A stretch of DNA of 64,000 nucleotides from Posidoniimonas corsicana (GTDB lineage Bacteria; Planctomycetota; Planctomycetia; Pirellulales; Lacipirellulaceae): contig NZ_SIHJ01000005.1 of assembly GCF_007859765.1 (NCBI RefSeq), positions 186,001-250,000 on the forward strand. Direction: 5' to 3'. Within the stretch, counting starts at the first letter, position 1. Every line of letters starts with the position of its first letter. Of this stretch, positions 46,999-56,890 are shown piece after piece. The position numbers and the translations under genes are program-made. The notes beneath the pieces were generated by a model, which was not told the DNA's origin, ran no database searches, and saw only the letters and a list, made by a program, of their open reading frames with translations.

Positions 46999-48966
46999 AT
47001 GACCTCCCGCTGTCTGACGCCGTCGCGCCTGCTGCCCGGCGGCGTTCTCGCGTTCTCCGCCCTCCTCCTTCTCTCGGCGGGCTGCACCTCCTCCTCCACC
47101 GAAGGCCCCTCCGCCGAAAAAGCCGAGGCCGCCGAGCCGACCAAACCGTTCAAGCTCGGCGACCTGATCGAGCCGTTCGACCCGCCATCGCTGGAAGAGG
47201 TCGACGCTACCGCTAACTGGCAGGACCGCCCGGTGCGCGACGGGCTGAAGGTGATGCGGGAGCTGCTGGCCGAACAGGGCAAGCCGGAGATCACCGCCGA
47301 CGAGGCGCTGAAGCTCAGGAACGACTCACCCGAGACGAACGCCAGGATGCGCGCGGCGCTCGGCCAGCTCGCCCCCGAAGACGGCTCGGGCGTCAACTAC
47401 AACGCGTCGGTCACCCGCCATGTCGGCGGCGACCTCAAAAGCACCAACCCGCTCTCCGCGAGCAGCGTCACGGAGTTTGAGTACCAGAGCCTGACCAACA
47501 GCGGGATCCTCTCTTTCGACAAGAACTTCGAGTGGTTCGCCACGATCGAGACCGTCAAGAGCTGGCAGACCAGCGAAGACAAGATGGTGGACAAGTTCGT
47601 CCTCCGCGACGACGTCTTCTGGTCGGACGGCACGCCGGTCACCGCGCACGACTACGAGTTCTCTTTCCAGGCCACGATGACCGAGGCGGTCGTCGTCCCG
47701 GCGGTCCGCTCCGGCGTGGATGAGCTGAAGTGGGTGAAGGCGTACGACGACCACACGCTGGTGATCTTCCACAAGGAGTCGCTGCCGACCAACACCGAGA
47801 ACATGCAGATCTCGCTGATCCCGAAGCACGTCTACGAGAAGACCATCCCGGACGATCCGACGCTGGCCCGCAGCAAGGAGCACAGCCGCCTGGAGGACGA
47901 CCCGGTGGTCTCCGGCCCCTACAAGCTGGTAAAGCGGACCCGCGGACAGGAGTTCGTGCTGGAGCGCCGCGAAGACTACTACATGCACGACGGCGAGCAG
48001 GTACGCGACAAGCCCTACTTCAAGACCGTCCGCGTGAACCAGATCGACGACTTCAACACGGCGCTGCTGGCGCTCAAGTCGGGCGACATCGACCAGATGG
48101 AGCTCCGCCCCGAGCAGTGGGTCACGCAGACTAACGGGGACGACTTCTACCAGCGGAACACCAAGGTGTACGACACCGAGTGGGTCGAGTTCCACTTCAT
48201 CTGGAACGTCGAGTCGACGTTCTTCGAAGACAAGAACGTCCGCTGGGCCATGACCTACGCGATGGACTACGAGGAGCTGCTCGAAACCATCTGCTACGGC
48301 CTGTACGAGCAGTCGCGCGGCAACTACCACCCCGACGCGTGGATGTTCCCCAAGGACGGCCCGGAGCCGGTAAAGCAGGACCTGGAGAAGGCGCAGCAGC
48401 TCCTGGCCGAGGCGGGCTGGGAGGACACCGACGGCGACGGCATCCTCGACAAGGAGATCAACGGCCGCCGCCGCCCCTTCGAGTTCACCCTCACGACCTA
48501 CACCACCGAGACCGGCATCAAGACCGCCACCTTGATGAAGGAGTGCCTGGACCTGTTGGGCATCGTCTGCAACGTGAAGCCGACCGAGTTCACCGTCATG
48601 CAGGAGAAGTCCCGCAACCATGAGTTCGAGGCGATGATGGCGGGCTGGGGCACCGGCACCGACCCGTTCACCAACCAGAACATCTTCGGCACCGGCGAGG
48701 GACGCAACTACGGCAACTACTCCAGCGAGCGCGTCGACGAGCTGTTCGATCAGGGCAAGCGCGAGTTCGACAGCGAGAAGCGGGCGAAGATCTACGCCGA
48801 CATCCACATGCAGCTGTGGGAGGACCAGCCCTACACCTGGCTGTTCTACCGCAGCAGCTTCTACGGTTTCAACAAGAAGCTCCGCGGCTACAACTTCAGC
48901 CCGCGGGGGCCGTTCGGGTACAGCCCGGGATTCGGCAGCGTGTGGTCGCCCGAGGCGACCCCGTAG
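46999..48966 (+). CDS. ABC transporter peptide/oligosaccharide-binding lipoprotein (YejA/OppA-like)
   Basis: A 655-residue family 5 solute-binding protein. Its lipoprotein signal ends LLLLSAGC (start ATG at 46999). A unique N-terminal region of about 130 residues precedes the binding core, which starts near GILSFDKNFEWFATIETVKSW. The family signatures follow: VFWSDGTPVTAHDYEFSF, DPVVSGPYKLVKRTRGQEFVLERREDYY and VRWAMTYAMDYEELLETICYGLY. It feeds the permeases and ATPase that follow in the same operon (57 bases to the next gene). It likely binds oligopeptides. Confidence 0.9.
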   Translation: MTSRCLTPSRLLPGGVLAFSALLLLSAGCTSSSTEGPSAEKAEAAEPTKPFKLGDLIEPFDPPSLEEVDATANWQDRPVRDGLKVMRELLAEQGKPEITADEALKLRNDSPETNARMRAALGQLAPEDGSGVNYNASVTRHVGGDLKSTNPLSASSVTEFEYQSLTNSGILSFDKNFEWFATIETVKSWQTSEDKMVDKFVLRDDVFWSDGTPVTAHDYEFSFQATMTEAVVVPAVRSGVDELKWVKAYDDHTLVIFHKESLPTNTENMQISLIPKHVYEKTIPDDPTLARSKEHSRLEDDPVVSGPYKLVKRTRGQEFVLERREDYYMHDGEQVRDKPYFKTVRVNQIDDFNTALLALKSGDIDQMELRPEQWVTQTNGDDFYQRNTKVYDTEWVEFHFIWNVESTFFEDKNVRWAMTYAMDYEELLETICYGLYEQSRGNYHPDAWMFPKDGPEPVKQDLEKAQQLLAEAGWEDTDGDGILDKEINGRRRPFEFTLTTYTTETGIKTATLMKECLDLLGIVCNVKPTEFTVMQEKSRNHEFEAMMAGWGTGTDPFTNQNIFGTGEGRNYGNYSSERVDELFDQGKREFDSEKRAKIYADIHMQLWEDQPYTWLFYRSSFYGFNKKLRGYNFSPRGPFGYSPGFGSVWSPEATP

Positions 48967-49023
48967 CCCCCGCCGACCGTCCGCGCCGCCCCGAGTCGCC
49001 CACCGCCGTCTGCCGCTGGCTTC

Positions 49024-50007
49024 ATGCTCAACTACCTGATCCGCCGCATCGGCATCGCGCTGCTCACGCTCTGGCTGGTGACGTTCGTCGTGTACGGGCT
49101 GATCCGGTTCATGCCGGGCACGCCGCTCACAACCGACCCGGCGATGATGGACCCGAACCGCCAGATCTCGCCCGCGGAGATCGCGCGGCTCGAGAAGCTC
49201 TACGGCATCGACAAGCCGTGGCACGTGGGATACTGGAAGTGGTTCGGCAACGCGGTCCAGCTCGACTTCGGCAGCAGCATCCCCAGGAACAACAAGCCGG
49301 TCCTCTCGCTGATCGCCGAGCGGGCGCCGGCCACGCTGCTGCTGTCGGTCACTTCGCTGCTGCTGACCTACGTGCTGTCGATCCCGTTGGGGCTGTGGGC
49401 CACGGCCAAGAGCGGCACGCTCGCCGAGCGCACGGTCAGCACGGTGCTGTACGGACTGTACTCGTTGCCGTCGTTCGTGGCGGCGCTCTACCTGCAGCTG
49501 CTGTTCTACGTGAAGCTGGGCTGGCTGCCGCTGTACGGGCTGACCTCCGACAACTACTCGCAGCTCTCCACCGCCGGCAAGGCGTGGGACATCATGCTGC
49601 ACGCGGCGATGCCGATCGCCTGCTTCACGTACGCGTCGCTGGCGTACTACTCGCGGTTCATCCGGGCGAACATGCAGGAGGTGATCCGCCAAGACTACAT
49701 CCGCACGGCCCGGTCCAAGGGCGTGGGCCGCACCGCGGTGCTGTGGAAGCACGCGTTCCGCAACACGCTGATCCCGCTGGTCACGCTGCTGGGGCTGACG
49801 CTGCCGTCGCTGCTGTCGGGCGCGGTGATCCTGGAGCAGATCTTCGTCTGGCCCGGCATGGGCCGGCTGTACTTCGAGTCGATCCAGCAGCGCGACTACG
49901 ACACCATCATGGGGCTGACGCTGATGTTCAGCGTGCTGACGCTGGCCGGGCAGCTGCTGGCCGACCTGCTGTACGCGGTGGTCGACCCCCGCGTCACGTA
50001 CTCCTAG
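49024..50007 (+). CDS. ABC transporter permease, YejB/OppB-like
   Basis: A 327-residue inner-membrane permease with about six TM segments. It starts MLNYLIRRIGIALLTLWLV (first TM), with the large periplasmic loop including IARLEKLYGIDKPWHVGYWKWFGNAVQLDFG. The cytoplasmic EAA loop is in IRQDYIRTARSKGVGRTAVLWKHAFRNTLIPLVTLLGL and is the ATPase contact. It is the second gene of the operon; the order SBP, B, C, ATPase is that of yejABEF. Confidence 0.93.
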   Translation: MLNYLIRRIGIALLTLWLVTFVVYGLIRFMPGTPLTTDPAMMDPNRQISPAEIARLEKLYGIDKPWHVGYWKWFGNAVQLDFGSSIPRNNKPVLSLIAERAPATLLLSVTSLLLTYVLSIPLGLWATAKSGTLAERTVSTVLYGLYSLPSFVAALYLQLLFYVKLGWLPLYGLTSDNYSQLSTAGKAWDIMLHAAMPIACFTYASLAYYSRFIRANMQEVIRQDYIRTARSKGVGRTAVLWKHAFRNTLIPLVTLLGLTLPSLLSGAVILEQIFVWPGMGRLYFESIQQRDYDTIMGLTLMFSVLTLAGQLLADLLYAVVDPRVTYS

Positions 50008-50029
50008 CCGGGCCGCCCTCGCGAATCGC

Positions 50030-51166
50030 ATGACGGACAAACCCAAGAAATCGCCCGGCTTCTGGCTCGAGTCCTGGCGCCGATTCCGACAGCAGAAGCT
50101 GCCGATGCTGGCGTTGGCGTACGTCTGCTTATTGGCGCTGGTGGCGCTGCTGGCCCCGTTCATCGCCGGCACCAAGCCGATTGTCTGCAGCTATAAGGGG
50201 AACGTCTACTTCCCCGTAATGGGCTACTACAGCCGAGGGTGGGAAAACCCAATCTTCCGCAAGGACCGGGTGCTCAACCGCTACCCGATCATGCTGCAGG
50301 AGAACGACCCCGAAAGCTGGGCCGTCTGGCCGCTGGTCTACCAGGACCCGTACCGCCGGATCCGCACCCGCGACTTCGCCGTGCAAGAACGCAACGCCGA
50401 GGGCGAACGCGAGTGGCGTTACGCCAAGGGCTGGGAGGACCGCCAAGAGAACCCCTCGGGCGTCGACGGCAAGCCGAGCAGCCAGAACTTGTTCGGGACC
50501 AACCAGCAGGGGTTCGACGTGTTCGCGTCGATGGTGCACGGCGCGCAGACGGCGTTGTCGGTCGGCATCATCTCAATGAGCATCGCCGCCGCGATCGGCA
50601 TCACGGTCGGCGCGCTGGCCGGCTACCTCGGCGGGTGGGTGGACATCCTGCTCAGCCGGCTGATCGAGGTCGTGATGTGCATCCCCTCGCTGGTGCTGAT
50701 CCTCGCGCTGGTCGCGCTGCTAGACAAGGTCAGCAACTTCCACCTGATGACCGTGATCGGCGTGACCGGCTGGACCGGCATCGCGCGGCTTACCCGGGCG
50801 GAGTTCCTCAAGATCAAGCAGATGGAGTTCGTCACGGCCGCCAGGGCGATCGGCGCCAGCCGGCCGCGGATCATGACGCGACACGTGCTCCGCAACGCGT
50901 TGGCGCCGGTGCTGGTGCCCATCTCGTTCGGCATCGCGTCGGCCATCCTGACCGAGGCCGGGCTCAGCTACCTGGGCTTCGGCGCCTCGCCCCCCAACCC
51001 CAGCTGGGGCACGCTGCTGCAGTCCGGCCGCACCGCCATCCAAGAGACCTGGTGGCTGATCCTGTACCCCGGCGCCGCCATCTTCCTCACCGTGCTGGCC
51101 TACAACCTCATTGGCGAGGGCCTGCAGGAGGCGACCGACCCGCGGCTCAAACAGGCGGGGCACTAG
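50030..51166 (+). CDS. ABC transporter permease, YejE/OppC-like, with long periplasmic insert
   Basis: A 378-residue permease. After the first TM (about residues 24-44) there is a periplasmic region of some 120 residues: KPIVCSYKGNVYFPVMGYYS...LVYQDPYRR...SSQNLFGTNQQGFDV. This is longer than in OppC and similar in placement and wording to YejE (its early KPLxVxYxGxxYFP stretch). The EAA loop is in FLKIKQMEFVTAARAIGASRPRIMTRHVLRNALAPVLV. It closely follows the first permease and precedes the ATPase gene. Confidence 0.92.
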   Translation: MTDKPKKSPGFWLESWRRFRQQKLPMLALAYVCLLALVALLAPFIAGTKPIVCSYKGNVYFPVMGYYSRGWENPIFRKDRVLNRYPIMLQENDPESWAVWPLVYQDPYRRIRTRDFAVQERNAEGEREWRYAKGWEDRQENPSGVDGKPSSQNLFGTNQQGFDVFASMVHGAQTALSVGIISMSIAAAIGITVGALAGYLGGWVDILLSRLIEVVMCIPSLVLILALVALLDKVSNFHLMTVIGVTGWTGIARLTRAEFLKIKQMEFVTAARAIGASRPRIMTRHVLRNALAPVLVPISFGIASAILTEAGLSYLGFGASPPNPSWGTLLQSGRTAIQETWWLILYPGAAIFLTVLAYNLIGEGLQEATDPRLKQAGH

Positions 51167-51170
51167 CGCG

Positions 51171-51271
51171 GGTTGCGGGACCCGGGTTTCGGGTTCCGGA
51201 AGAGAGGTTTCTGCCCGCAAGCTGGTCGGTCACAATAGCCGAGACCCGATACCCGGAACCCGGACCCCGCA
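51171..51271. repeat. GGGTTCCGG-type inverted repeat before the ABC ATPase
   Basis: GGTTGCGGGACCCGGGTTTCGGGTTCCGG (51171-51199) is imperfectly complementary to CCCGGAACCCGGACCCCGCAA (51252-51272). The second arm abuts the ATG of the ATPase. It is the GC-rich relative of the GGATTGCGGATT repeats before trpA and the binding-protein gene. Confidence 0.65.
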
Positions 51272-53152
51272 ATGCCGCCCGTCATCGACATCCAAAACCT
51301 CCGCACCTACTTCCACACCGACGAGGGGGTCGTCCGCGCGGTGGACGACGTCTCGTTCCGGGTGGAGCCCGGTCGCACGCTGGGCATCGTGGGCGAGAGC
51401 GGCTCGGGCAAGTCGGTCACATCATTGTCGATCATGCGGCTGCTGGCTTCGAGCGCCGAGATCGAGTCGGGGCACATCTCGTTCCTCGGGAAGGACCTGG
51501 TCGGCCTCCCGGAGCCGGAGATGCGCAAGATCCGCGGCTCGGAGATCAGCATGATCTTCCAGGAGCCGATGACCTCGCTGAACCCCGTATTCACGGTCGG
51601 CAGCCAGGTGGCCGAGGCGATCATCCTGCACCAGGGCCTCTCGAAGGCCGACGCGCGGCGCCGCACCATCGAGCTGTTCGACGAGGTCGGCATCCCCGAC
51701 CCCGAGGTCCGCGTCGACAGCTACCCCCACCAGATGTCCGGCGGGCAGAAGCAGCGCGTGATGATCGCCATGGCGCTCTCCTGCGACCCGCAGCTGCTGA
51801 TCGCCGACGAGCCGACCACGGCGCTGGACGTCACGATCCAGGCGCAGATCCTCGACATCCTCCGCCGCCTGCGCGACACGCGCGGCATGTCGATCCTGTT
51901 CATCACGCACGACCTGGGCGTAATCGCCGAGATCGCCGACGACGTGCTCGTCATGTACCGCGGCGAGATGGTCGAGTACGGCCCCGTGCTGCAGATGTTC
52001 GAGGCGCCGCAGCACCCCTACACCAAGGGCCTGCTGGCGTGCCGCCCGAAGCTGGAAACGCCCTACCGGCTGCTGCCCACCGTGCAGGACTTCATGGAGA
52101 GCCGGGTCGAGGACGGCAAGCTCACCATCATCGAGAAGCAGCTCACCGAGGAGCGGCTCAATGAGCTCAAGACCCACGGCCGCGGCCGGCTGCTGAGCCC
52201 CAAGAGCGAGCTGCAGGCGATCGGCCACCCGTGGAGCGAGGGCCACCACCCGCCCGACACGACCACCGTCGATGAGGGGATCAGGCCGCTGCTGGAGGTC
52301 AAGGACCTAGAGGTGTACTTCCCGATCCGCCGCGGCGTGCTGTCCCGCACCGTGGGCCACGTCAAGGCGGTGGACGGCGTCTCGTTCAACGTGTACCGCG
52401 GCCAGACGCTCGGCCTGGTGGGCGAGTCGGGCTGCGGCAAGACCACCACCGGCCGCGCGATCCTGCGGCTGATCGAGCCGACCGGCGGCCGCGTGCTGTA
52501 CGACGGCGTCGACCTGGCCGGCCTGTCGGGCGGCGAGCTCCGCCGCATGCGGGGCCAGATGCAGATCATCTTCCAGGACCCCTACGGCTCGCTGAACCCG
52601 CGGATGACGGTCGGCGCCGCGATCACCGAGCCGATGGTCATCCAGAAGCTCGGCGCCGGCAAGGCCGACCGCCGCGACCGCGCCGCCACGCTGCTGGAGG
52701 AGGTCGGCCTGTCGGGCGACCACCTCAGCCGCTACCCGCACGAGTTCTCCGGCGGCCAGCGGCAGCGGATCTGCATCGCCCGGGCGCTGGCCGTGGAGCC
52801 GGAGTTCATCATCTGCGACGAGTCGGTCTCGGCGCTCGACGTGTCGGTCCAGGCGCAGGTGCTCAACCTGCTGAAGAAGCTGCAGGAGGACCGCGGTCTG
52901 ACGTACATCTTCATCAGCCACGACCTGAGCGTGGTGAAGTTCATGGCCGACATGATGGCCGTGATGCAGCCGATCACGCTGGAGGACGGCGACAAGGGCG
53001 GCCGCATCGTCGAGTTCGGCCCGTCCGAGAACATCTACAACAACCCCAAAGAAGAGTACACCCGCAAGCTGATCAGCGCCACGCCGAAGGACGACATCGA
53101 GCACGTGCGGGCGCTGGTGGCGAAGCGTGAAGCGGTGCGGGCGGGGGTGTAG
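51272..53152 (+). CDS. ABC transporter fused ATP-binding protein (YejF/OppDF-like)
   Basis: A 626-residue protein that carries two complete ABC ATPase domains, so one subunit replaces OppD and OppF. The first has Walker A GESGSGKS at residues 41-48, the signature [12 protein letters not shown] and Walker [13 protein letters not shown]. The second has GESGCGKTT at 384-392, the signature [14 protein letters not shown] and [11 protein letters not shown]. Fusion is typical of YejF-type systems. It powers import by the adjoining permeases. The start is ATG at 51272; the DNA just upstream is repeat DNA. Confidence 0.95.
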   Translation: MPPVIDIQNLRTYFHTDEGVVRAVDDVSFRVEPGRTLGIVGESGSGKSVTSLSIMRLLASSAEIESGHISFLGKDLVGLPEPEMRKIRGSEISMIFQEPMTSLNPVFTVGSQVAEAIILHQGLSKADARRRTIELFDEVGIPDPEVRVDSYPHQMSGGQKQRVMIAMALSCDPQLLIADEPTTALDVTIQAQILDILRRLRDTRGMSILFITHDLGVIAEIADDVLVMYRGEMVEYGPVLQMFEAPQHPYTKGLLACRPKLETPYRLLPTVQDFMESRVEDGKLTIIEKQLTEERLNELKTHGRGRLLSPKSELQAIGHPWSEGHHPPDTTTVDEGIRPLLEVKDLEVYFPIRRGVLSRTVGHVKAVDGVSFNVYRGQTLGLVGESGCGKTTTGRAILRLIEPTGGRVLYDGVDLAGLSGGELRRMRGQMQIIFQDPYGSLNPRMTVGAAITEPMVIQKLGAGKADRRDRAATLLEEVGLSGDHLSRYPHEFSGGQRQRICIARALAVEPEFIICDESVSALDVSVQAQVLNLLKKLQEDRGLTYIFISHDLSVVKFMADMMAVMQPITLEDGDKGGRIVEFGPSENIYNNPKEEYTRKLISATPKDDIEHVRALVAKREAVRAGV

Positions 53153-53274
53153 CGGGCCGCACAAGCTAACCATCTAGCCAACTCAGCCGTGTTGGCCCAA
53201 ACGCTCTGGAACTGCTACGATGCGGTGAGTTAGATCGCATCCCCGCTCCCGTGACACGCCGACGGAGCAGTTCA

Positions 53275-53949
53275 ATGGGTAGGTTTCTTCTTTCAGTTCT
53301 ACTGGCAGGACTCCTTGCTTCCGACGCATGGGGCGACTACGCGTCGACCCATCTCTACGAGTTGATTGGTCAGGCCGACCTGATCGCGGCAGGGAGCATC
53401 AAAGAAGTCGACGATCAGACGTTCCTGCTCGAAGTCGAAGACCTCGTCGTTGGCGAGGCAAGAAACAACGGGGTAAGGATCAAGCGGTTTCGGGACTGGC
53501 CGTGCGCGTGGCGTTGGTCGGAGTACTCGGCCGGGCAACGGGTGCTGGTGTTCGCGAAGCGAGAGGGCCGCGAGCTTCGCTTGATCGGCGCCGGCGGTGA
53601 GGGCGAGTCGCCCATCGTTGACGGCCTGGTGTACTGCCAGTTTGTCTGCCCAGTGGGGCCCTCTGCGACGTTCGCCGAGAGAGAGGTCGCCACGATCAGG
53701 TACCGCGATCTTCGCTCGGCGATTATCGAGTACCGGAAACTCTTCCGACTGGTCCCCGCCAAACAGGCAGTGAGAACAATCGGCGCCGAACGGGGCTACT
53801 TCCCGTTTGAGGCGGTCAACTTCCTGGGCGATGCAACGGCCATGATGAGCTTTTCGGATCGGTCTCCGTTGCACCAGATGCTCTTCGACCAGACACTGCG
53901 GGAGAAACGCCGGCTCCGCAGCAAGCGTCCCTCGGCCCCAATTGACTAG
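53275..53949 (+). CDS. Secreted hypothetical protein
   Basis: A 224-residue exported protein. The signal peptide is about 1-20 (MGRFLLSVLLAGLLASDAWG); an upstream start at 53251 would only add Arg/Ser residues. The mature part is beta-rich and charged (VLVFAKREGRELRLIGAGGEGESPIVDGLVYCQFVCPVGP) with two Cys, and ends in a very basic tail (REKRRLRSKRPSAPID). The N-terminal segment HLYELIGQADLIAAGSIKEVDD is reminiscent of small secreted proteins with a conserved 'LVGxAx' box. The function is unknown. Confidence 0.72.
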   Translation: MGRFLLSVLLAGLLASDAWGDYASTHLYELIGQADLIAAGSIKEVDDQTFLLEVEDLVVGEARNNGVRIKRFRDWPCAWRWSEYSAGQRVLVFAKREGRELRLIGAGGEGESPIVDGLVYCQFVCPVGPSATFAEREVATIRYRDLRSAIIEYRKLFRLVPAKQAVRTIGAERGYFPFEAVNFLGDATAMMSFSDRSPLHQMLFDQTLREKRRLRSKRPSAPID

Positions 53950-54035
53950 CCGGCAGAACAACTCCGCCGGCTAGCCGATCTCAAGACCTGCACTCACGCC
54001 GGTCATCCGAGGGGATCTGTCGGCTGCTGGACTTG

Positions 54036-54680
54036 CTAGCAGCGACGCCGGCGGCGACCGGCGACCAGCATCGCGCCCATCCCCAACACCGCCAGCGAGG
54101 CCGGTTCGGGAACGGCGGGGCCTTCGACCCGCAACGAGTAGCGCTGATCGTCGGGGCGGAGGTTCCAGGGGTTCAGGTCGGTCCTGCCGGCGGTCAGGCC
54201 GAAGTCGCCGGTGGTGTTGAAGTTCCAGCTGCCGCGGAACTCGTCCTGGGCGTCCATCACCACCCAGTACGTGGTGTTGGCGTCCAGCGGAACCGGGTCG
54301 CCGCTGACGGTCAGCAGTTGCTTGCCGGTGGAGTTGAGGTTGGCGGAGTACGTCTTCAGTGCCGCCCCGGGCCCGGCGCCCGTGTCCGCCGCCAGCACGA
54401 TATCGACCGGGCCCGTGCCCACGTTGGGCGCCTCGTTCACCCAGATGCCGAGGGAGATGGTGTCGGCCATCTGGTCAGTCGCGCCAACGGTGAATGACGC
54501 CGCCTGGTCGATGTTGCCGATCGAGCCGGGCGCGCCGCCGCCATCCACCACGCGGCCGCCGTTGGCGAAGTCGTCGCCGGGGCCGAAGTTGTTGAAGATG
54601 ATCGCGGCGCGGGCGTCGACCGCCCCGCCCGCCAGCGTCAGGGTGACCAGTGCTGCGGTCCAACCGAGTGTGCGTTTCAT
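54036..54680 (-). CDS. PEP-CTERM sorted surface protein
   Basis: A 214-residue protein with a signal peptide (MKRTLGWTAALVTLTLAGG ... ARA). A lectin-like or jelly-roll body with Asn/Gly/Asp-rich strands follows, then the sorting signal VPEPASLAVLGMGAMLVAGRRRRR at the C-terminus: VPEP, a hydrophobic span and an Arg cluster. PEP-CTERM signals are handled by exosortases and send the protein to the outer envelope or exopolysaccharide. No exosortase is in the window. It is divergent from the pectinesterase fusion, so the two could share a control region. Confidence 0.9.
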   Translation of the reverse strand: MKRTLGWTAALVTLTLAGGAVDARAAIIFNNFGPGDDFANGGRVVDGGGAPGSIGNIDQAASFTVGATDQMADTISLGIWVNEAPNVGTGPVDIVLAADTGAGPGAALKTYSANLNSTGKQLLTVSGDPVPLDANTTYWVVMDAQDEFRGSWNFNTTGDFGLTAGRTDLNPWNLRPDDQRYSLRVEGPAVPEPASLAVLGMGAMLVAGRRRRRC

Positions 54681-54965
54681 TGTGTCTTGCTCCGATAGGG
54701 CGTGCTGTGGGGATAGGGGATGGGCGGCTGCCCAACAGCGGATCACCAACCGGCGTCGGAGACCGACAGTGAATCAGCACGAATCTCGGCCGGCGTAAGG
54801 TCTCCGATTGCACGCCATCCCGGGCCCCTCTGCTTGCGTAGGATCCGCCCGCGAATGCGATCTGGCGGCCCAGCCAACCATTCGGTTGGCTTAAACTACA
54901 GGGCGCCGCTCGTCGCGTTGGATCCCAATGCCCGCACCCGATCCTGTTGACCTTCTTCGTCTGCT

Positions 54966-56876
54966 ATGCCCAATCCGCCCCGTGTCTGCCTGCTTCTCTG
55001 CCTCTTGCTTGTCTCCGCGGCGTCCGCCGACGGGCTGCGCACCATAAAGGTCGAGGGGTCCATCCAGGACGCCATCGACCGGGTCCCGCTGGACAACGTG
55101 GAGCGGGTCGTGATCCAGATCCCCGACGGCGTCTACACCGAGCGGCTGCGGCTCGACCAGAACCGAGTCACGCTCCGCGGCGCCAGCCGCGATGGCGTGG
55201 TGATCCGCTACAACTTCCCCCGCTCGGAATTCCACAAGCGGTACGACCGGTTCGGCGCCGGCGTGGTCAACCTGTTCGGCGACGACTGCACACTGGAGCA
55301 TCTCACGATCGACAACACCCAACCGACTCGCGAGCACGCGTTCGCCGTGTACGGCCAGCCCAACCGGCTGATCCTGGACGACTGCAAGATCGTCGGCGAG
55401 GGGGGCGACACGCTCTCACTCTGGAACACGGCCCACGGCATGTACTACCACCGCAACTGCGAGTTCCGCGGCGCGGTCGACTTCGTCTGCCCGCGGGGCT
55501 GGTGCTACGTGCGCGACTCGACGTTCTACGAGGCGCACCGGACCGCCGCCATCTGGCACGACGGGCACATGGACCCGCAGCGCATGAAGTTCGTGCTCCG
55601 CGACTGTCGCTTCGACGGTGTGCAGGACTTCTGGCTCGGCCGCAACCACTACCCCAGCCAGTTCTACCTACTCGGCTGCCGCTTCGCGGAGTCGATGGCC
55701 GACCGGCCGATCGGCGTCGTGAAGGACCTCTCGGACGTGCCCGAAGAGGACCGCCACCTGTGGGAGCGCAAGTACTACTTCGACTGCCACCGCGATGGTG
55801 GCGACTACCCGTGGCACGCCGACAACCTGACACAGGCGGCCGGCTCGCCCTCGCCCGAAGAGGTAACCGCCGCCTGGACGTTCGACGGCCGCTGGGACCC
55901 GGAGAGCGAGGCGCCGCCCGAGGTGCTCGAGGTCCAGACCAACGGGGAGGAGGTCTTCATGCGGTTCAGCGAGCCGGTGGCCGGCGCCACCACCGCGCGG
56001 CTCGTGCGGGCGGATGGCAGCTCCGCCGACTACGTACGGGGCGAGGGGACCGCCCGCGTGGTGTTCGCCGGCGGCGATGCGTCCTCGCCCCCGTCCAAGC
56101 TCACGCCGGGCGGCGATCAATCTCTGTACGGCTGCCACGCCACGCTCGCGGTGCGTTACCTCGGCGAACAGGATTTGCCGACCGCCACACCGGGCCGCGG
56201 TGTGACGATCCTGGTGATCGGCGACTCGACCGTGGCCGACTACTCGCCCGGCAACCGGCTGCAGGGCTGGGGCTGGGGGCTGCGCAGCTTCCTCGACGAC
56301 CGCGTGACGGTAATCAACGCCGCCGCCAACGGCCGCAGCTCCGAGAGCTTCCGCAGCGAGGGCCGCTGGGACCGGGGCCTCGCCGACGCCAAGGCGGCCG
56401 GCGGACCGGACTACGTGTTCATCCAGTTCGGCCACAACGACAACCTCGGCAAGGGCCCCGGCCGCGAGACCGACCCGGCCCCCGGCGGCAGCTTCCGCGC
56501 CAACATCCGGCGGTACGTGCAGCAGGCCCGCGACGCCGGCGCCACGCCGATCCTGGTCACCCCACCCCGCCGTCGGCTGTATGATGAAGGAACCGAACGA
56601 CTCCGCCAGAACACGGGCAACGCCCCCTACGCCGAGGCGATCTTGGCGGTAGCCGCCGAAGAGGACGTGCCGGTGGTCGACCTCCGCAAGCAGACCGAGG
56701 ACCTGTTCCACAACCTCGGCCCCACCACCAGCGAGCCGCTGCAGACCAAGGGCGACGCCACCCACTTCTCGCCCAAGGGCGCACGGGTGCTGGCGGCGCT
56801 CGTGCTAGAGGAGCTGGGGGAGAAGCTGCCTGAGTTCAAGGCGTACGTGGTTGAGGACCGGCTGTCGCGGCCGTAG
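54966..56876 (+). CDS. Bifunctional pectinesterase / SGNH acetylesterase, secreted
   Basis: A 636-residue exported protein (signal 1-21, ALLLVSAASA type). Residues from about 25 to 295 are a parallel beta-helix of the pectin methylesterase family (IQDAIDRVP; VTLRGASRDGVVI; RGAVDFVCPRGWCYVRDS with the catalytic Asp; NGTSxxxW-like GVQDFWLGRN). A short beta-sandwich linker follows (about 300-405), then an SGNH/GDSL domain with Ser421 (VIGDSTVAD), GRSSESF, GHNDN and Asp597/His600 (GDATHFSPKG), as in rhamnogalacturonan acetylesterases. It should remove methyl and acetyl groups from pectin. A fusion in this order is notable. Confidence 0.88.
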   Translation: MPNPPRVCLLLCLLLVSAASADGLRTIKVEGSIQDAIDRVPLDNVERVVIQIPDGVYTERLRLDQNRVTLRGASRDGVVIRYNFPRSEFHKRYDRFGAGVVNLFGDDCTLEHLTIDNTQPTREHAFAVYGQPNRLILDDCKIVGEGGDTLSLWNTAHGMYYHRNCEFRGAVDFVCPRGWCYVRDSTFYEAHRTAAIWHDGHMDPQRMKFVLRDCRFDGVQDFWLGRNHYPSQFYLLGCRFAESMADRPIGVVKDLSDVPEEDRHLWERKYYFDCHRDGGDYPWHADNLTQAAGSPSPEEVTAAWTFDGRWDPESEAPPEVLEVQTNGEEVFMRFSEPVAGATTARLVRADGSSADYVRGEGTARVVFAGGDASSPPSKLTPGGDQSLYGCHATLAVRYLGEQDLPTATPGRGVTILVIGDSTVADYSPGNRLQGWGWGLRSFLDDRVTVINAAANGRSSESFRSEGRWDRGLADAKAAGGPDYVFIQFGHNDNLGKGPGRETDPAPGGSFRANIRRYVQQARDAGATPILVTPPRRRLYDEGTERLRQNTGNAPYAEAILAVAAEEDVPVVDLRKQTEDLFHNLGPTTSEPLQTKGDATHFSPKGARVLAALVLEELGEKLPEFKAYVVEDRLSRP

Positions 56877-56890
56877 CTAGCACGCGGGGA

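Noticed and set aside
47326-50175. A very long open frame (949 codons) antisense to the peptide importer genes.
   Set aside because: It lies over two genes with clear ABC-transporter motifs, has repetitive Arg/Val/Asp/Gln shadow composition, and stop codons are simply rare in this frame in GC-rich DNA.
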